Shown here one piece after another: positions 48,026 to 57,490 of a stretch of 64,000 nt of DNA. This stretch comes from Pseudomonas sp. ATCC PTA-122608 (GTDB lineage Bacteria; Pseudomonadota; Gammaproteobacteria; Pseudomonadales; Pseudomonadaceae): positions 35,269 through 99,268 of the forward strand of contig NZ_LPNO01000011.1 in NCBI RefSeq assembly GCF_001952855.1, in the 5' to 3' direction. The position numbers and the translations under genes are program-made. How positions within the stretch are numbered: the stretch's first letter is position 1; the number at the start of each line of letters is the position of its first letter. The notes beneath the pieces are model-generated. The model worked only from the letters and a program-made list of their open reading frames with translations, searched no databases and was not told where the DNA came from.

Positions 48026-51000
48026 TTACAGCACCGACTGACCGCTCATCGCCAGGTCCAGCAACTCACGGTTGGCCACCGCGTACATGGCGTAGTCCGT
48101 ACCGACCGCAGCACGAATCTCCACCATCATCGCGCGCCAGCGCTCCACCATGCTCGCGTTCTGCTCAAGCCACAGGGCCACGCGGGCTTCCATGTCTTCC
48201 GGCGCTTCGGCCATTTGCAGAACCTTGATGGTGATCGCCCGTTGCTGCCAGTCCACGTCGTCGCGGAAGGCTTCGCGGGCCTGGGCCTGCCAGTTGTTGC
48301 CCACCGGCAGATCGCTGATCTGCTGCAGGTACCACGGCAAGTCCAGTGCGCTACCCACGGCGAAGTACGCCTTGGCCACGTCCGCTGCGCTCTGACCGGT
48401 CACGTCAGCGGCTTCGATGATCGGCAGCAAGGTGTACAGGTGGGTAGTGCCTGCAACCATGCGCGCCAACAGTTCAGGCACACCGGCTTCGACATAGGCT
48501 TGGTAACGGTTCTGCCAGCCTTCGCGGGTCGGACCTTCCAGCAGTTCGTCGAGTTTGAGGCCCAACGCCGCCAGGTGCGGACCGAAGTGCGCGACGTCAC
48601 GGGCAGCATCCTGCTCGTTGCGACGGCTGCGCAGGAACCAGCGTGTGGCACGGCGGCCCAGGCGCATCAGTTCGTCCATCAGCGCCAGTTGCACTTCAGC
48701 CGAAACCTGGTGGTCCAGGGCTTCGATCTGACGGAACCAGTGCGGGAGGTGGAAGATGTCACGCACGATCACGTAAGCACCGGCCACGTTCGCCGGGCTC
48801 ATGCCGGTGGACTCTTTCAACCGCTGAACAAAGGTGATGCCCATGTGGTTGACCAGGTCGTTGGCGATCTGGGTGCTGACGATCTCGCGCTTCAGACGAT
48901 GGCGACGCATGGCTTCGGAGAACTTCGCCACCAGACTCGGCGGGAACGCGGTCTCCATGTCGCGGGTCAGGTAGTCGTCATCCGGCACCAGGGACTTGAG
49001 CAACGCTTCCTTGAGGTCGATCTTGCTGTAGGAGATCAGTACCGACAGCTCCGGACGGGTCAGACCCTTACCGGTGGCCGCACGCTCGGTGAGCTGGTCT
49101 TCGGAAGGCAGGTACTCGATGGCGCGGTCCAGCTTGCCACGGCTTTCCAGGTCGCTCATCAGGCGCTTGTACTCGGCAGCTCGCTCGAAGGCTTTGCGGG
49201 CGGCCAGGGACAGGGCCTGGGTCTGCTTATAGTTGTTGCCCAACACCAGGCTGCCGACTTCGTCGGTCATGCTCGCCAGCAACTGGTTGCGCTGCTTGTC
49301 GGTCATGTCACCAGCCTGCACCACTTCGTTGAGCAGGATCTTGATGTTCACTTCGTGGTCGGAGCAATCCACACCACCGGCGTTGTCGATGAAGTCGGTG
49401 TTGGAGCCGCCGCCATTGAGGCCGAATTCCACACGACCCAATTGGGTCATGCCGAGGTTACCGCCCTCGCCCACCACCTTGCAGCGCAACTCGTTGCCGT
49501 TGACGCGCAGGGCGTCGTTGGCCTTGTCGCCCACATCGGCATGGCTTTCGGTGCTGGCCTTGACGTAAGTACCGATACCGCCGTTCCACAACAGGTCCAC
49601 CGGCGCCTTGAGCAAGGCGTTCAGCAGTTCGGTCGGGGTCAGCTTGTCAGCCTGGATGTCGAAGCGTTCTTTCATCTGCGCCGAGATGGCAATGCTCTTC
49701 GCGCTGCGCGAGAAGATACCGCCACCTTCCGACATGATGCTGGTGTCGTAGTCGGTCCAGGACGAGCGCGGCAAGTCGAACAGGCGCTGACGTTCAGCGA
49801 AGCTGTTGGCCGGGGTCGGGTTTGGATCGATGAAGATGTGCAGGTGGTTGAAAGCCGCGACCAGTTGCAGCTTGTCGGACATCAACAGGCCGTTGCCGAA
49901 CACGTCGCCGGCCATGTCGCCCACGCCCACCACGGTGATGCTGTCTTGCTGGACGTTGATGCCGCGCTCACGGAAGTGACGCTGCACACCCACCCACGCA
50001 CCCTTGGCGGTGATGCCCATTTTCTTGTGGTCGTAACCGGCAGAACCGCCGGAAGCGAACGCGTCACCCAGCCAGAAGCCATAGTCGATGGCGATGCCGT
50101 TGGCGATGTCGGAGAAGGTCGCAGTGCCCTTGTCCGCTGCCACCACCAGGTACGGGTCATCGTTGTCGTGGCGCACCACGTTCAACGGAGGCACCAGGGC
50201 GCCGTCTTTCAGGTTGTCGGTAATGTCCAACAGGCCGGAAATGAAGATGCGGTAGCAGGCGATGCCCTCGGCCGCGATCTCGTCCCGACCGCCGCCCAGT
50301 GGCAGGCGACGCGGCAGGAAACCGCCCTTGGCGCCAACCGGCACGATCACCGAGTTCTTCACTTGCTGGGCTTTTACCAGGCCCAGCACTTCGGTGCGGA
50401 AGTCTTCTTCACGGTCAGACCAGCGCAGGCCGCCGCGTGCAACGTTACCAAAGCGCAGGTGCACGCCTTCAACCCGTGGCGAGTAGACGAAGATTTCAAA
50501 CTTCGGCACCGGCTTGGGCAATTCTGGAATGGCGTGCGGGTTGAACTTGAAGCTGAAGTACGACTTGTTCTGACCGTTGGCATCCGCCTGGTAGAAGTTG
50601 GTCCGCAAGGTAGCCTTGATCAGGTCCAGGTAGCGACGCAGGATGCGGTCTTCGTTGAGCACCTGAACGTCGTCCAGGGCCGTGAGGATCGCTTGCTCCA
50701 GACGTTGCTGCTTGTCTTCCAGGTCTTCGGCGGTGAGCTTGCGCGCCAGGTAGAAGCGGGTCTTGAACAACCGGGTCAACTCGCGGGCGATGTCGGTGTG
50801 GTTGTTCAGGGTGCTGGCGATGTAACCCAGGTCGAAGCCCAGGCGAATCTGCTTCAGGTAACGCGCATAGGCACGCAGCAACGCTACATCGCGCCATGGC
50901 AGGCCGGCGGTCAGTACCAGGCGGTTGAACGCATCGTTCTCGGCATCGCCGTTGACGATGTGCACGAACGCGTCCTGCAGGGTGTCGTTGAGCTGCTGGA

Positions 51001-52885
51001 TGTCGAGGTTCAGGCCTTCAGCGGCGGTGAACGCGAAATCGTGAATCCAGAACTCGCGGCCATTGGCATGACGCAAGCGGTACGGGAATTCACCCAGTAC
51101 ACGCAGGCCGAGGTTTTCCAGGATCGGCAGCACGTCGGACAGTGCCAGCGGGGTGTCGGCGTGATACAGCTTGCAGTGCAGCTCGCGCTGACCGGAAACC
51201 TGGCCCAATGGCTGGTAGAAACTCATCACCAGCGGGTTGGCTTCGGTGAGGCTGAGCAAGTGCTGCATGTCGACCACGGCCGAATGCGCCGCAAAACGCT
51301 CACGATACCCGGCAGGGAAGCCTTTCGGGAAGTCCGCCAGCACGTTGGTGCCGTGGGCTTCGCCGAAGCTTTCCACCACCAGGCTGGAGTAGTCGTCCTG
51401 CCAGCTGCGGCAGGCCTGCACCACTTCTTTTTCCAGTTGCAGCGGGTCGATGTCCAGGCGGTTCTTCGGGTCTACCCGCAGGATCAGCTGGACGCGAGCC
51501 AGTACCGACTCGGAGAAGAAAGTCCAGAACTCGCAGTCCGAGGCTTTCAGGCGATCCATCAGGACTTGCTGGATCTTCTGGCGCACTTCGGTGGAATAGA
51601 TGTCGCGCGGCACATAGGCCAGGCAGTAGCAGAAGCGACCGTACGGGTCTTTGCGCAGGAACACGCGGATCTTGTTGCGTTCCTGGATCTGCACGATCGA
51701 CATCACGGTGCTGAACAGCTCGTCCACCGGGGTCTGGAACAGGTCATCACGGGGCAGCACTTCGACCACCTGGGCCAGTTCCTTGCCCAAGTGCGCCTTG
51801 GCCTGGAAGCCCGAACGACGTTCGATTTCCGCAACCTTGCGACGGATGTAAGGAATCACTCGCACGCTTTCGCCGTACACCGAGGAGGTGTAGAGGCCCA
51901 TGAAGCGGCATTCCTTGACGACCTTGCCGGTGGCATCGATCTGGCGGATCGACACGTAGTCCGGGTAGGCCGGGCGGTGTACGCGGCTTGGGTGAGCAGC
52001 CTTGGCGAACGACAGCACAGCCGGCTCACGCAGGTAGTTCACTGCGTAGTCCTCGATGCGCAGGTCATCGGCCGTCAGGCCCGGGCGCAGCAGCTTGGTC
52101 AGACCGAGGAACGAGTGAGTGTCATATTCGATATGACCGCCATCCGCCTCGTCACGTACCACAAACTCTTCATAGCCGAGAAAGGTGAAGTGGTTGCCCA
52201 CCAGCCATTCCAGGAAGCTCTTGATCTCGGCTTTTTCTTCGCCGTCGATCACGTACGAGCTGGCATCGATACCGGCCAGCAGTTCCTGGACCTTGGCCTT
52301 CATCGGTTCGAAATCGGCGACAGCAACGCGCACTTCGCCCAGCACCTGCTCAAGTTCCTTGCTCAGGACACTCAGCTCGGCGGCGTTGGCGCAACGGTCG
52401 ATTTCCAGGTACATCAGCGATTCTTGCTGAACGTCTTCGCCCTGGGTGCCTTTCGGCAGGATTTCCAGCAACTCGCCCTTCTTGCCACGACGCACGCTGA
52501 GCACGGTGGTTTGCAGGGTATGGATGCTGTAGCCACGGCGGTTCAGCTCGGTGCGTACCGAGTCCACCAGGAATGGCAAGTCGTGGTGCAGCACTTCGAC
52601 CGCGGTGTGGGTCGATTGCCAGCCATGACGTTCGTAATCGGGGTTGTAGACCCGCACTTGCGGTTGGTTGTGATCAAAGCGCTCAAGCAGGCGCCAGGCA
52701 GACAGGGTGCAACCGGCCAGGTCGGACAAGCGACGCTGGGTCAGTTCATCCAGGGAAATAATGCCGAAAAATTGTTCAGCGAACAGCGCCACTTGTGGCA
52801 GTGCCTGTTCACTGATGTGCTGCGCCAGTGCCGCTTGCAGTTGGTGCTGGAAGTCGGCTTTGCTGGCTGCGGTGAAGAACGCCAT
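48026..52885 (-). CDS. gdhB: NAD-specific glutamate dehydrogenase, 180 kDa class
   Basis: Large NAD-dependent glutamate dehydrogenase of 1619 residues, the class found in Pseudomonas and Streptomyces. It deaminates glutamate to 2-oxoglutarate for catabolism. The catalytic part is in the middle-to-C-terminal half (GGLRWSDREEDFRTEVLGLVKAQQVKNSVIVPVGAKGGF near 825-865, then the Rossmann region); N- and C-terminal domains are regulatory. The ATG at 52885 gives MAFFTAASKADFQHQLQAALAQ. A 1566-codon open frame on the opposite strand is a codon-bias shadow. Confidence 0.96.
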   Translation of the reverse strand: MAFFTAASKADFQHQLQAALAQHISEQALPQVALFAEQFFGIISLDELTQRRLSDLAGCTLSAWRLLERFDHNQPQVRVYNPDYERHGWQSTHTAVEVLHHDLPFLVDSVRTELNRRGYSIHTLQTTVLSVRRGKKGELLEILPKGTQGEDVQQESLMYLEIDRCANAAELSVLSKELEQVLGEVRVAVADFEPMKAKVQELLAGIDASSYVIDGEEKAEIKSFLEWLVGNHFTFLGYEEFVVRDEADGGHIEYDTHSFLGLTKLLRPGLTADDLRIEDYAVNYLREPAVLSFAKAAHPSRVHRPAYPDYVSIRQIDATGKVVKECRFMGLYTSSVYGESVRVIPYIRRKVAEIERRSGFQAKAHLGKELAQVVEVLPRDDLFQTPVDELFSTVMSIVQIQERNKIRVFLRKDPYGRFCYCLAYVPRDIYSTEVRQKIQQVLMDRLKASDCEFWTFFSESVLARVQLILRVDPKNRLDIDPLQLEKEVVQACRSWQDDYSSLVVESFGEAHGTNVLADFPKGFPAGYRERFAAHSAVVDMQHLLSLTEANPLVMSFYQPLGQVSGQRELHCKLYHADTPLALSDVLPILENLGLRVLGEFPYRLRHANGREFWIHDFAFTAAEGLNLDIQQLNDTLQDAFVHIVNGDAENDAFNRLVLTAGLPWRDVALLRAYARYLKQIRLGFDLGYIASTLNNHTDIARELTRLFKTRFYLARKLTAEDLEDKQQRLEQAILTALDDVQVLNEDRILRRYLDLIKATLRTNFYQADANGQNKSYFSFKFNPHAIPELPKPVPKFEIFVYSPRVEGVHLRFGNVARGGLRWSDREEDFRTEVLGLVKAQQVKNSVIVPVGAKGGFLPRRLPLGGGRDEIAAEGIACYRIFISGLLDITDNLKDGALVPPLNVVRHDNDDPYLVVAADKGTATFSDIANGIAIDYGFWLGDAFASGGSAGYDHKKMGITAKGAWVGVQRHFRERGINVQQDSITVVGVGDMAGDVFGNGLLMSDKLQLVAAFNHLHIFIDPNPTPANSFAERQRLFDLPRSSWTDYDTSIMSEGGGIFSRSAKSIAISAQMKERFDIQADKLTPTELLNALLKAPVDLLWNGGIGTYVKASTESHADVGDKANDALRVNGNELRCKVVGEGGNLGMTQLGRVEFGLNGGGSNTDFIDNAGGVDCSDHEVNIKILLNEVVQAGDMTDKQRNQLLASMTDEVGSLVLGNNYKQTQALSLAARKAFERAAEYKRLMSDLESRGKLDRAIEYLPSEDQLTERAATGKGLTRPELSVLISYSKIDLKEALLKSLVPDDDYLTRDMETAFPPSLVAKFSEAMRRHRLKREIVSTQIANDLVNHMGITFVQRLKESTGMSPANVAGAYVIVRDIFHLPHWFRQIEALDHQVSAEVQLALMDELMRLGRRATRWFLRSRRNEQDAARDVAHFGPHLAALGLKLDELLEGPTREGWQNRYQAYVEAGVPELLARMVAGTTHLYTLLPIIEAADVTGQSAADVAKAYFAVGSALDLPWYLQQISDLPVGNNWQAQAREAFRDDVDWQQRAITIKVLQMAEAPEDMEARVALWLEQNASMVERWRAMMVEIRAAVGTDYAMYAVANRELLDLAMSGQSVL

Positions 52886-53353
52886 CTGTGGTACTCCGCT
52901 TGGGCTTGTTATTGATGGAAGCGTCGCGTGTTATCCCCTTGCGGGGAGACCGTCAGCTCTGTTCGCGGTCTACAGTAACGAATTCAGAGTGACAGGTGGG
53001 TGAAGCTGGACAAGACAATGAGGTCACATTCAACTTCCATAAGATGCGCACCTTGCCAGGTGACGGTACGACGGGCAGGTCAGACTCCCGGCAGGGCACA
53101 TCCGTTGCGCAGCTTAACGAGTGTAGGAAGCAGGCTGCTTGCGACGCTGCGACATATTCGGTCATCGGCACGCTGCTGGCGGGTTGCGACTTGGGCAACC
53201 GGGTGTTTTCGGAGAAATCCCGGGGCGCCGAGTATCGGAAATGACTGATTTAGCCCGCCAGGTCATGCCAAAAGGTCTGACACACGATGCAGCACAAAAT
53301 TCGCCGTAATGGCACAATTGCCCTGCTTCGCCCTCCCCCAGACAGGATTAACC
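52886..53353. other. Intergenic region upstream of gdhB, no convincing gene
   Basis: This 468-base gap holds the gdhB promoter and that of the small gene at 53354. Short open frames exist on both strands (for example 52996-53244) but lack a good ribosome site, family resemblance and codon bias. No REPIN, riboswitch or tRNA was recognised. Confidence 0.5.
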
Positions 53354-53710
53354 ATGCCATTGCAACTCACCACCGCCCACCTGATCGTCAACCCGTGCGA
53401 TGACGAAGAAGACAACATGGCCATGCTCTGCTGCCACGGCGACAAGGGCGAGATGTTCATGGTGACCCGTTATCCGGATGAGGACGAGGTGGAGATCACC
53501 TGGGATTACGAGCCGTCGACCCTTGACGGGCTGAAGATCACCCTGAGTGCCACGACGTTGCTGGTGGAAATTGGCGCAGCGGATGCCGATGCGTTGGGCG
53601 GCAGCGATCATCTGGAAATCACCCACGGCACCGCCGCGTCGGACCTGGCCGAAGTGGAGGCAACCCTGCAGAACATTCTCAAGGGCACCGGGACCTATAT
53701 CCGGGCCTAG
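53354..53710 (+). CDS. Small acidic conserved hypothetical protein
   Basis: A 118-residue acidic protein beginning MPLQLTTAHLIVNPCDDEEDN, with a likely beta-rich core (MFMVTRYPDEDEVEITWDYEP). I know no function for it. The ATG at 53354 follows an ACAGGA ribosome site; an ATG at 53309 would add 15 unconserved residues. No signal peptide or membrane segment is visible. A REPIN follows the stop. Confidence 0.78.
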   Translation: MPLQLTTAHLIVNPCDDEEDNMAMLCCHGDKGEMFMVTRYPDEDEVEITWDYEPSTLDGLKITLSATTLLVEIGAADADALGGSDHLEITHGTAASDLAEVEATLQNILKGTGTYIRA

Positions 53711-53729
53711 CTGCCAAACCCGCACAATA

Positions 53730-53861
53730 TGGCGAGGGAGCTTGCTCCCGCTGGGCTGCAAAGCGGCCCCAAACCAGCCTACTGCGTTCTGCCTGGAAAA
53801 AACTCGACAGCCTTATTGGGGCTGCTGCGCAGCCCAGCGGGAGCAAGCTCCCTCGCCACAA
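53730..53861. repeat. REPIN (GTGGCGAGGGAGCTTGCTCCC class), copy 3
   Basis: Arms TGGCGAGGGAGCTTGCTCCC and GGGAGCAAGCTCCCTCGCCA are 92 bases apart, wider than in copies 1 and 2. The extra centre includes AAAAAACTCGACAGCC. It lies between tandem genes upstream of the moxR operon. Confidence 0.88.
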
Positions 53862-54020
53862 CGGCAGGTGCCCGTCGGCAAAATCTTCGGAAATTTCCCA
53901 CATTTCCCAAAAATACCCCCCACGCCGTTAGTCGCCAGCCCCTGCGATGCATTAAAGTAACGCCCCCAGGCCTGGCATTTTTCGCAATGCCCAGTCTCAC
54001 CCCTCCAGGAACCGTCATCG

Positions 54021-54980
54021 ATGGAACATCGTGAAGCGCTGCTTGCGCTGCGAACCTTTCTTTCAACGCAGATTCTCGGCCAGGAAAAACTCATCGAGCG
54101 CTTGCTCATTGCCCTGCTCGCCGATGGCCATATGCTGGTTGAAGGCGCTCCCGGCCTGGCCAAGACCAAGGCTATCAAGGAGCTTGCCGAAGGGATCGAG
54201 GCACAGTTCCATCGCATCCAGTTCACCCCCGACCTGCTGCCCGCCGACATCACCGGCACCGAGATCTATCGTCCGGAAACCGGCAGCTTCGTGTTCCAAC
54301 AAGGCCCGATCTTCCACAACCTGGTGCTGGCGGACGAAATCAACCGGGCCCCGGCCAAGGTGCAGTCGGCATTGCTCGAAGCCATGGCCGAGCGCCAGGT
54401 CAGCGTGGGGCGCAGCACTTACGAGTTGTCGCCGTTGTTCCTGGTGATGGCCACGCAAAACCCGATCGAGCAGGAAGGCACCTACCCGCTGCCTGAAGCC
54501 CAGCTCGACCGTTTCCTGATGCACGTGAAAATCGGCTTCCCGGACGCCGCTGTCGAGCGCCGCATCCTGCAGCAAGCCCGTGGCGAAGCGCTCAATGGTG
54601 AAACCAAGCCCGAGCGCCGGGTCAGCCAGCAGGCGATCTTTGCCGCGCGCAAGGAAATCCTTGGCCTGTACATGGCCGATGCGGTGGAGGAATACCTGGT
54701 GCAACTGGTCATGGCCACCCGCACCCCGGCCAAGTTCGACCCGGAAATGGCCGAGTGGATTGCCTATGGCGCCAGCCCGCGTGGCTCGATTGCCCTGGAC
54801 CGCTGCGCCCGGGCCCACGCCTGGCTGGCCGGTCGCGACTTCGTCAGCCCGGAAGACATCCAGGCGGTGCTGTTCGACGTACTGCGTCACCGGATCATTC
54901 TGTCGTTCGAAGCTGAAGCGGCCGGTATCGACCAGGACCGTGTGGTGCAACGCATTCTCGACGTCGTTGCCGTCGCTTGA
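54021..54980 (+). CDS. MoxR family AAA+ ATPase
   Basis: Chaperone-like ATPase of 319 residues. Walker A is EGAPGLAKTK (about 40-49), Walker B LADEINRAP (about 103-111), and sensor 1 is in MATQNPIEQEGTYPLPEAQLDRF. MoxR proteins work with the VWA proteins encoded next to them, probably in maturing or protecting envelope complexes. It is first in the operon moxR, DUF58, DUF4381, batA, batB, batD, all with tight spacing. Confidence 0.94.
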   Translation: MEHREALLALRTFLSTQILGQEKLIERLLIALLADGHMLVEGAPGLAKTKAIKELAEGIEAQFHRIQFTPDLLPADITGTEIYRPETGSFVFQQGPIFHNLVLADEINRAPAKVQSALLEAMAERQVSVGRSTYELSPLFLVMATQNPIEQEGTYPLPEAQLDRFLMHVKIGFPDAAVERRILQQARGEALNGETKPERRVSQQAIFAARKEILGLYMADAVEEYLVQLVMATRTPAKFDPEMAEWIAYGASPRGSIALDRCARAHAWLAGRDFVSPEDIQAVLFDVLRHRIILSFEAEAAGIDQDRVVQRILDVVAVA

Positions 54981-54985
54981 CGCCC

Positions 54986-55918
54986 ATGAACGCTGGCGAT
55001 GGAACCCGTGTCACCTTGAGCGAATTGATCGAGATGCGCCATCGCGTGCGGGAAGTGCAGCTGTTTTCCACGCCGAGCCAGCGCAGCCCGCTGATCGGCC
55101 TGCACCACTCGAAACTGCGCGGGCGCGGGGTCGACTTCGATCAGGTGCGGGTGTATCAGGCTGGCGACGACGTACGCACCATCGACTGGCGCGTCACCGC
55201 ACGTACCCAGGAGCCCCATACCAAATTGTTCCATGAAGAGCGCGAACGGCCGATCTTCATCATGGTGGAACAAAGCTGCCGGCTGTTTTTCGGCTCGGGG
55301 CAGATGTTCAAGTCGGTGCTGGCGGCCCAGGCGGCGAGCCTGATCGGCTGGGCGGCACTGGGCCATAACGACCGGGTCGGCGGGCTGGTATTCGGCGACA
55401 GCGAGCACTACGAAATCAAACCCCGGCGCAGCAAGCAAAGCCTGCTGCAACTGCTCAACCGTCTGGTGCGGGTCAACCAGAGCCTCAACACCGAACGCCG
55501 CCCGGAGGCCGACGCCCTCGGCATGGCCTTGCGCCGGGCCCGGGAAGTTTTGCGCCCGGGCAGCCTGGTGATTGTGATCTGCGACGAGCGCGCCCTGACC
55601 GAAGGCGCCGAGCAACAGCTGAGCCTGTTGTCGCGGCATTGCGACCTGCTGCTGTTGCCGGTGTCCGACCCTCTGGACCACGCCCTGCCCGCCGCCGGGC
55701 TGCTGCGTTTCGCCGAGCGCGGCGCACAACTGGAGCTGGACACCCTGAATTTTGACCTGCGCCAGGCCTACAAGGCCCAGGCCGAAGCCCGCAGCGCACG
55801 TTGGGAATTGCTCGCGCAAAAGCTGCGGGTGCTGTTGATGCCCTTGAGTACCCAGGGTGAAATGGTCGAGCAACTGCGCGAATACCTGAACCCGCAACGC
55901 CCGGTTAAAAAGCAATGA
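54986..55918 (+). CDS. DUF58 domain protein
   Basis: A 310-residue protein of the DUF58 family. The signature GRGVDFDQVRVYQAGDDVRTIDWRVTART is at about 45-73, and the C-terminal half is a degenerate VWA-like domain. It always accompanies MoxR genes. I chose the ATG at 54986; a TTG at 54977 would overlap the moxR stop (TTGA) and add three residues, and either is possible. The stop overlaps the next gene by four bases. Confidence 0.92.
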   Translation: MNAGDGTRVTLSELIEMRHRVREVQLFSTPSQRSPLIGLHHSKLRGRGVDFDQVRVYQAGDDVRTIDWRVTARTQEPHTKLFHEERERPIFIMVEQSCRLFFGSGQMFKSVLAAQAASLIGWAALGHNDRVGGLVFGDSEHYEIKPRRSKQSLLQLLNRLVRVNQSLNTERRPEADALGMALRRAREVLRPGSLVIVICDERALTEGAEQQLSLLSRHCDLLLLPVSDPLDHALPAAGLLRFAERGAQLELDTLNFDLRQAYKAQAEARSARWELLAQKLRVLLMPLSTQGEMVEQLREYLNPQRPVKKQ

Positions 55919-56409
55919 GCAGCCTCGACCAACTGCAACCCCTGATCGCCCCGCCGGTGATCGGCTTCTGGCCGCCGGCGCCGGGCTGGTGGCTGTTGCT
56001 GCTGATCCTCCCGCTGGCGGGCTGGGGCTTGTGGTCGCTGCGGCGTTTCCTGCCGGCCAAGCGCCCGTTGGCCCGCGCCGAACAGCCCCTGGACCCGTTG
56101 CGCATCGCCGCCCTCGCCGAGCTGGCCCTGATGCCCAAACCCTACGACGGCGCGCCGGCCGGTGCCTGGCTGCAACAACTCAACGGCCTGCTCAAACGTC
56201 TGTGCCGCAATGACTATCCCTACAGCCAGAGCCACACCCTAAACGGCCGAAAGTGGCTGGCATTCCTCGACAACCGTTGCCCCGCTGCCGGCCTGACTCG
56301 CTGGATGGTGCTGGTGGAAGGTGCCTACAAGCCCGAATGCAAACTCGACGACAAGGCCATCGCCGGCCTGACCCAAGCCGTCGACACCTGGATTCGCAAA
56401 CATGTTTGA
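55915..56409 (+). CDS. DUF4381 domain membrane protein
   Basis: A 164-residue protein with one transmembrane helix near the N terminus (about WWLLLLILPLAGWGLWSL, residues 22-39) and a cytoplasmic part with LNGLLKRLCRNDYP. DUF4381 genes sit between DUF58 and batA in many proteobacteria. The start overlaps the DUF58 stop (ATGA) and the stop overlaps batA by eight bases. Confidence 0.9.
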   Translation: MSSLDQLQPLIAPPVIGFWPPAPGWWLLLLILPLAGWGLWSLRRFLPAKRPLARAEQPLDPLRIAALAELALMPKPYDGAPAGAWLQQLNGLLKRLCRNDYPYSQSHTLNGRKWLAFLDNRCPAAGLTRWMVLVEGAYKPECKLDDKAIAGLTQAVDTWIRKHV

Positions 56410-57490
56410 GTTCGCCTGGCCGTGGATCTTTGCCCTGTTGCCACTGCCGTGGTTGCTGCGCCTCATCCTGCCGGTGGCCGACAGTGGCGAGCCGGCGCTG
56501 AAAGTCAGCTTCCTCAGCGACCTCGAAGGCCTGGCCCGCCGCCGTGCGCGGGTCAACCTGCCGGGCTGGCGCCAGCAAGCGCCGTTCGTGTTCCTGTGGC
56601 TGCTGCTGTTGACCGCCGCCGCCCGCCCGGAATGGCTCGGCGAACCCTTGCCGATTGCAGCCAGCGGCCGCGACTTGCTGGTGGCCGTGGACGTTTCCGG
56701 CTCAATGGACTTCCCCGACATGCAATGGCAGGACGAGGACGTCAGCCGCCTGAGCCTGGTCAAGCACCTGCTGGGGGATTTCCTGGAAGGCCGCGAAGGT
56801 GACCGCGTGGGATTGATCCTGTTCGGCAGCCAGGCTTATCTGCAAGCGCCGCTGACCTTTGACCGACGCACCGTGCGCACTTGGCTCGATGAAGCACGAA
56901 TCGGCATCGCCGGTAAAAACACCGCAATAGGCGACGCCATCGGCCTGGCCCTCAAGCGCCTGCGCCAGCGTCCGGCCCAAAGCCGAGTGCTGATCCTGGT
57001 CACCGACGGCGCCAACAATGCCGGCGAAATCGACCCGCTGACCGCCGCCCGCCTGGCTGCTGAAGAAGGCGTGAAAATCTACCCGATCGGCATCGGCGCA
57101 GACCCCGAGGAAACCGGCTCCCTGGGCGTCCTCGGCGTCAACCCGAGCCTGGATCTTGACGAGCCGGCCCTCAAGGCCATCGCCGAGGCCACCGGCGGCC
57201 GCTACTTCCGCGCCCGCGACGGCAATGAACTGTTGAAGGTCAAGGAAACCCTCGACCAGCTTGAACCCGTGGCCCAGCAACCGACTCAGGCGCGCCCTGC
57301 GCAAGCGCTGTACAGCGCGCCGCTGGCGTTGGCGCTGATCCTCAGCATGCTGCTGGTAATCCAGGAGCGCTGGCCGGATAACGCCCTGCAACGGCTGTTC
57401 AACAAACTCTCGAGCAAGGGCCGTTTCCTGCAACCCAATCCTGAATGGCGCGAACGCCTCAAACGCCTGCGTTTGCGGAGGCGTCGATGA
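56402..57490 (+). CDS. VWA-domain membrane protein (BatA type)
   Basis: A 362-residue inner-membrane protein. Two N-terminal helices (about 8-25 and 60-74) and a C-terminal helix (about 302-319) frame a VWA domain with intact MIDAS residues D97, S99 and S101 (DVSGSM), the T of GKNTAIGDAI and TDGANN. It resembles BatA of the Bacteroides aerotolerance cluster. It overlaps both the DUF4381 and the batB genes, so translation is coupled. Confidence 0.92.
   Translation: MFEFAWPWIFALLPLPWLLRLILPVADSGEPALKVSFLSDLEGLARRRARVNLPGWRQQAPFVFLWLLLLTAAARPEWLGEPLPIAASGRDLLVAVDVSGSMDFPDMQWQDEDVSRLSLVKHLLGDFLEGREGDRVGLILFGSQAYLQAPLTFDRRTVRTWLDEARIGIAGKNTAIGDAIGLALKRLRQRPAQSRVLILVTDGANNAGEIDPLTAARLAAEEGVKIYPIGIGADPEETGSLGVLGVNPSLDLDEPALKAIAEATGGRYFRARDGNELLKVKETLDQLEPVAQQPTQARPAQALYSAPLALALILSMLLVIQERWPDNALQRLFNKLSSKGRFLQPNPEWRERLKRLRLRRRR

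Noticed and set aside
48215..52915. 1566-codon open frame antisense to gdhB
   Set aside because: It lies opposite nearly the whole glutamate dehydrogenase gene, has a low-complexity composition (H, Q, V, G) and no recognisable family. GC-rich third positions explain it.
52996..53244. 82-codon frame upstream of gdhB
   Set aside because: No clear ribosome site, no family resemblance and no codon bias like that of neighbouring genes; overlapping frames of similar length exist on both strands.
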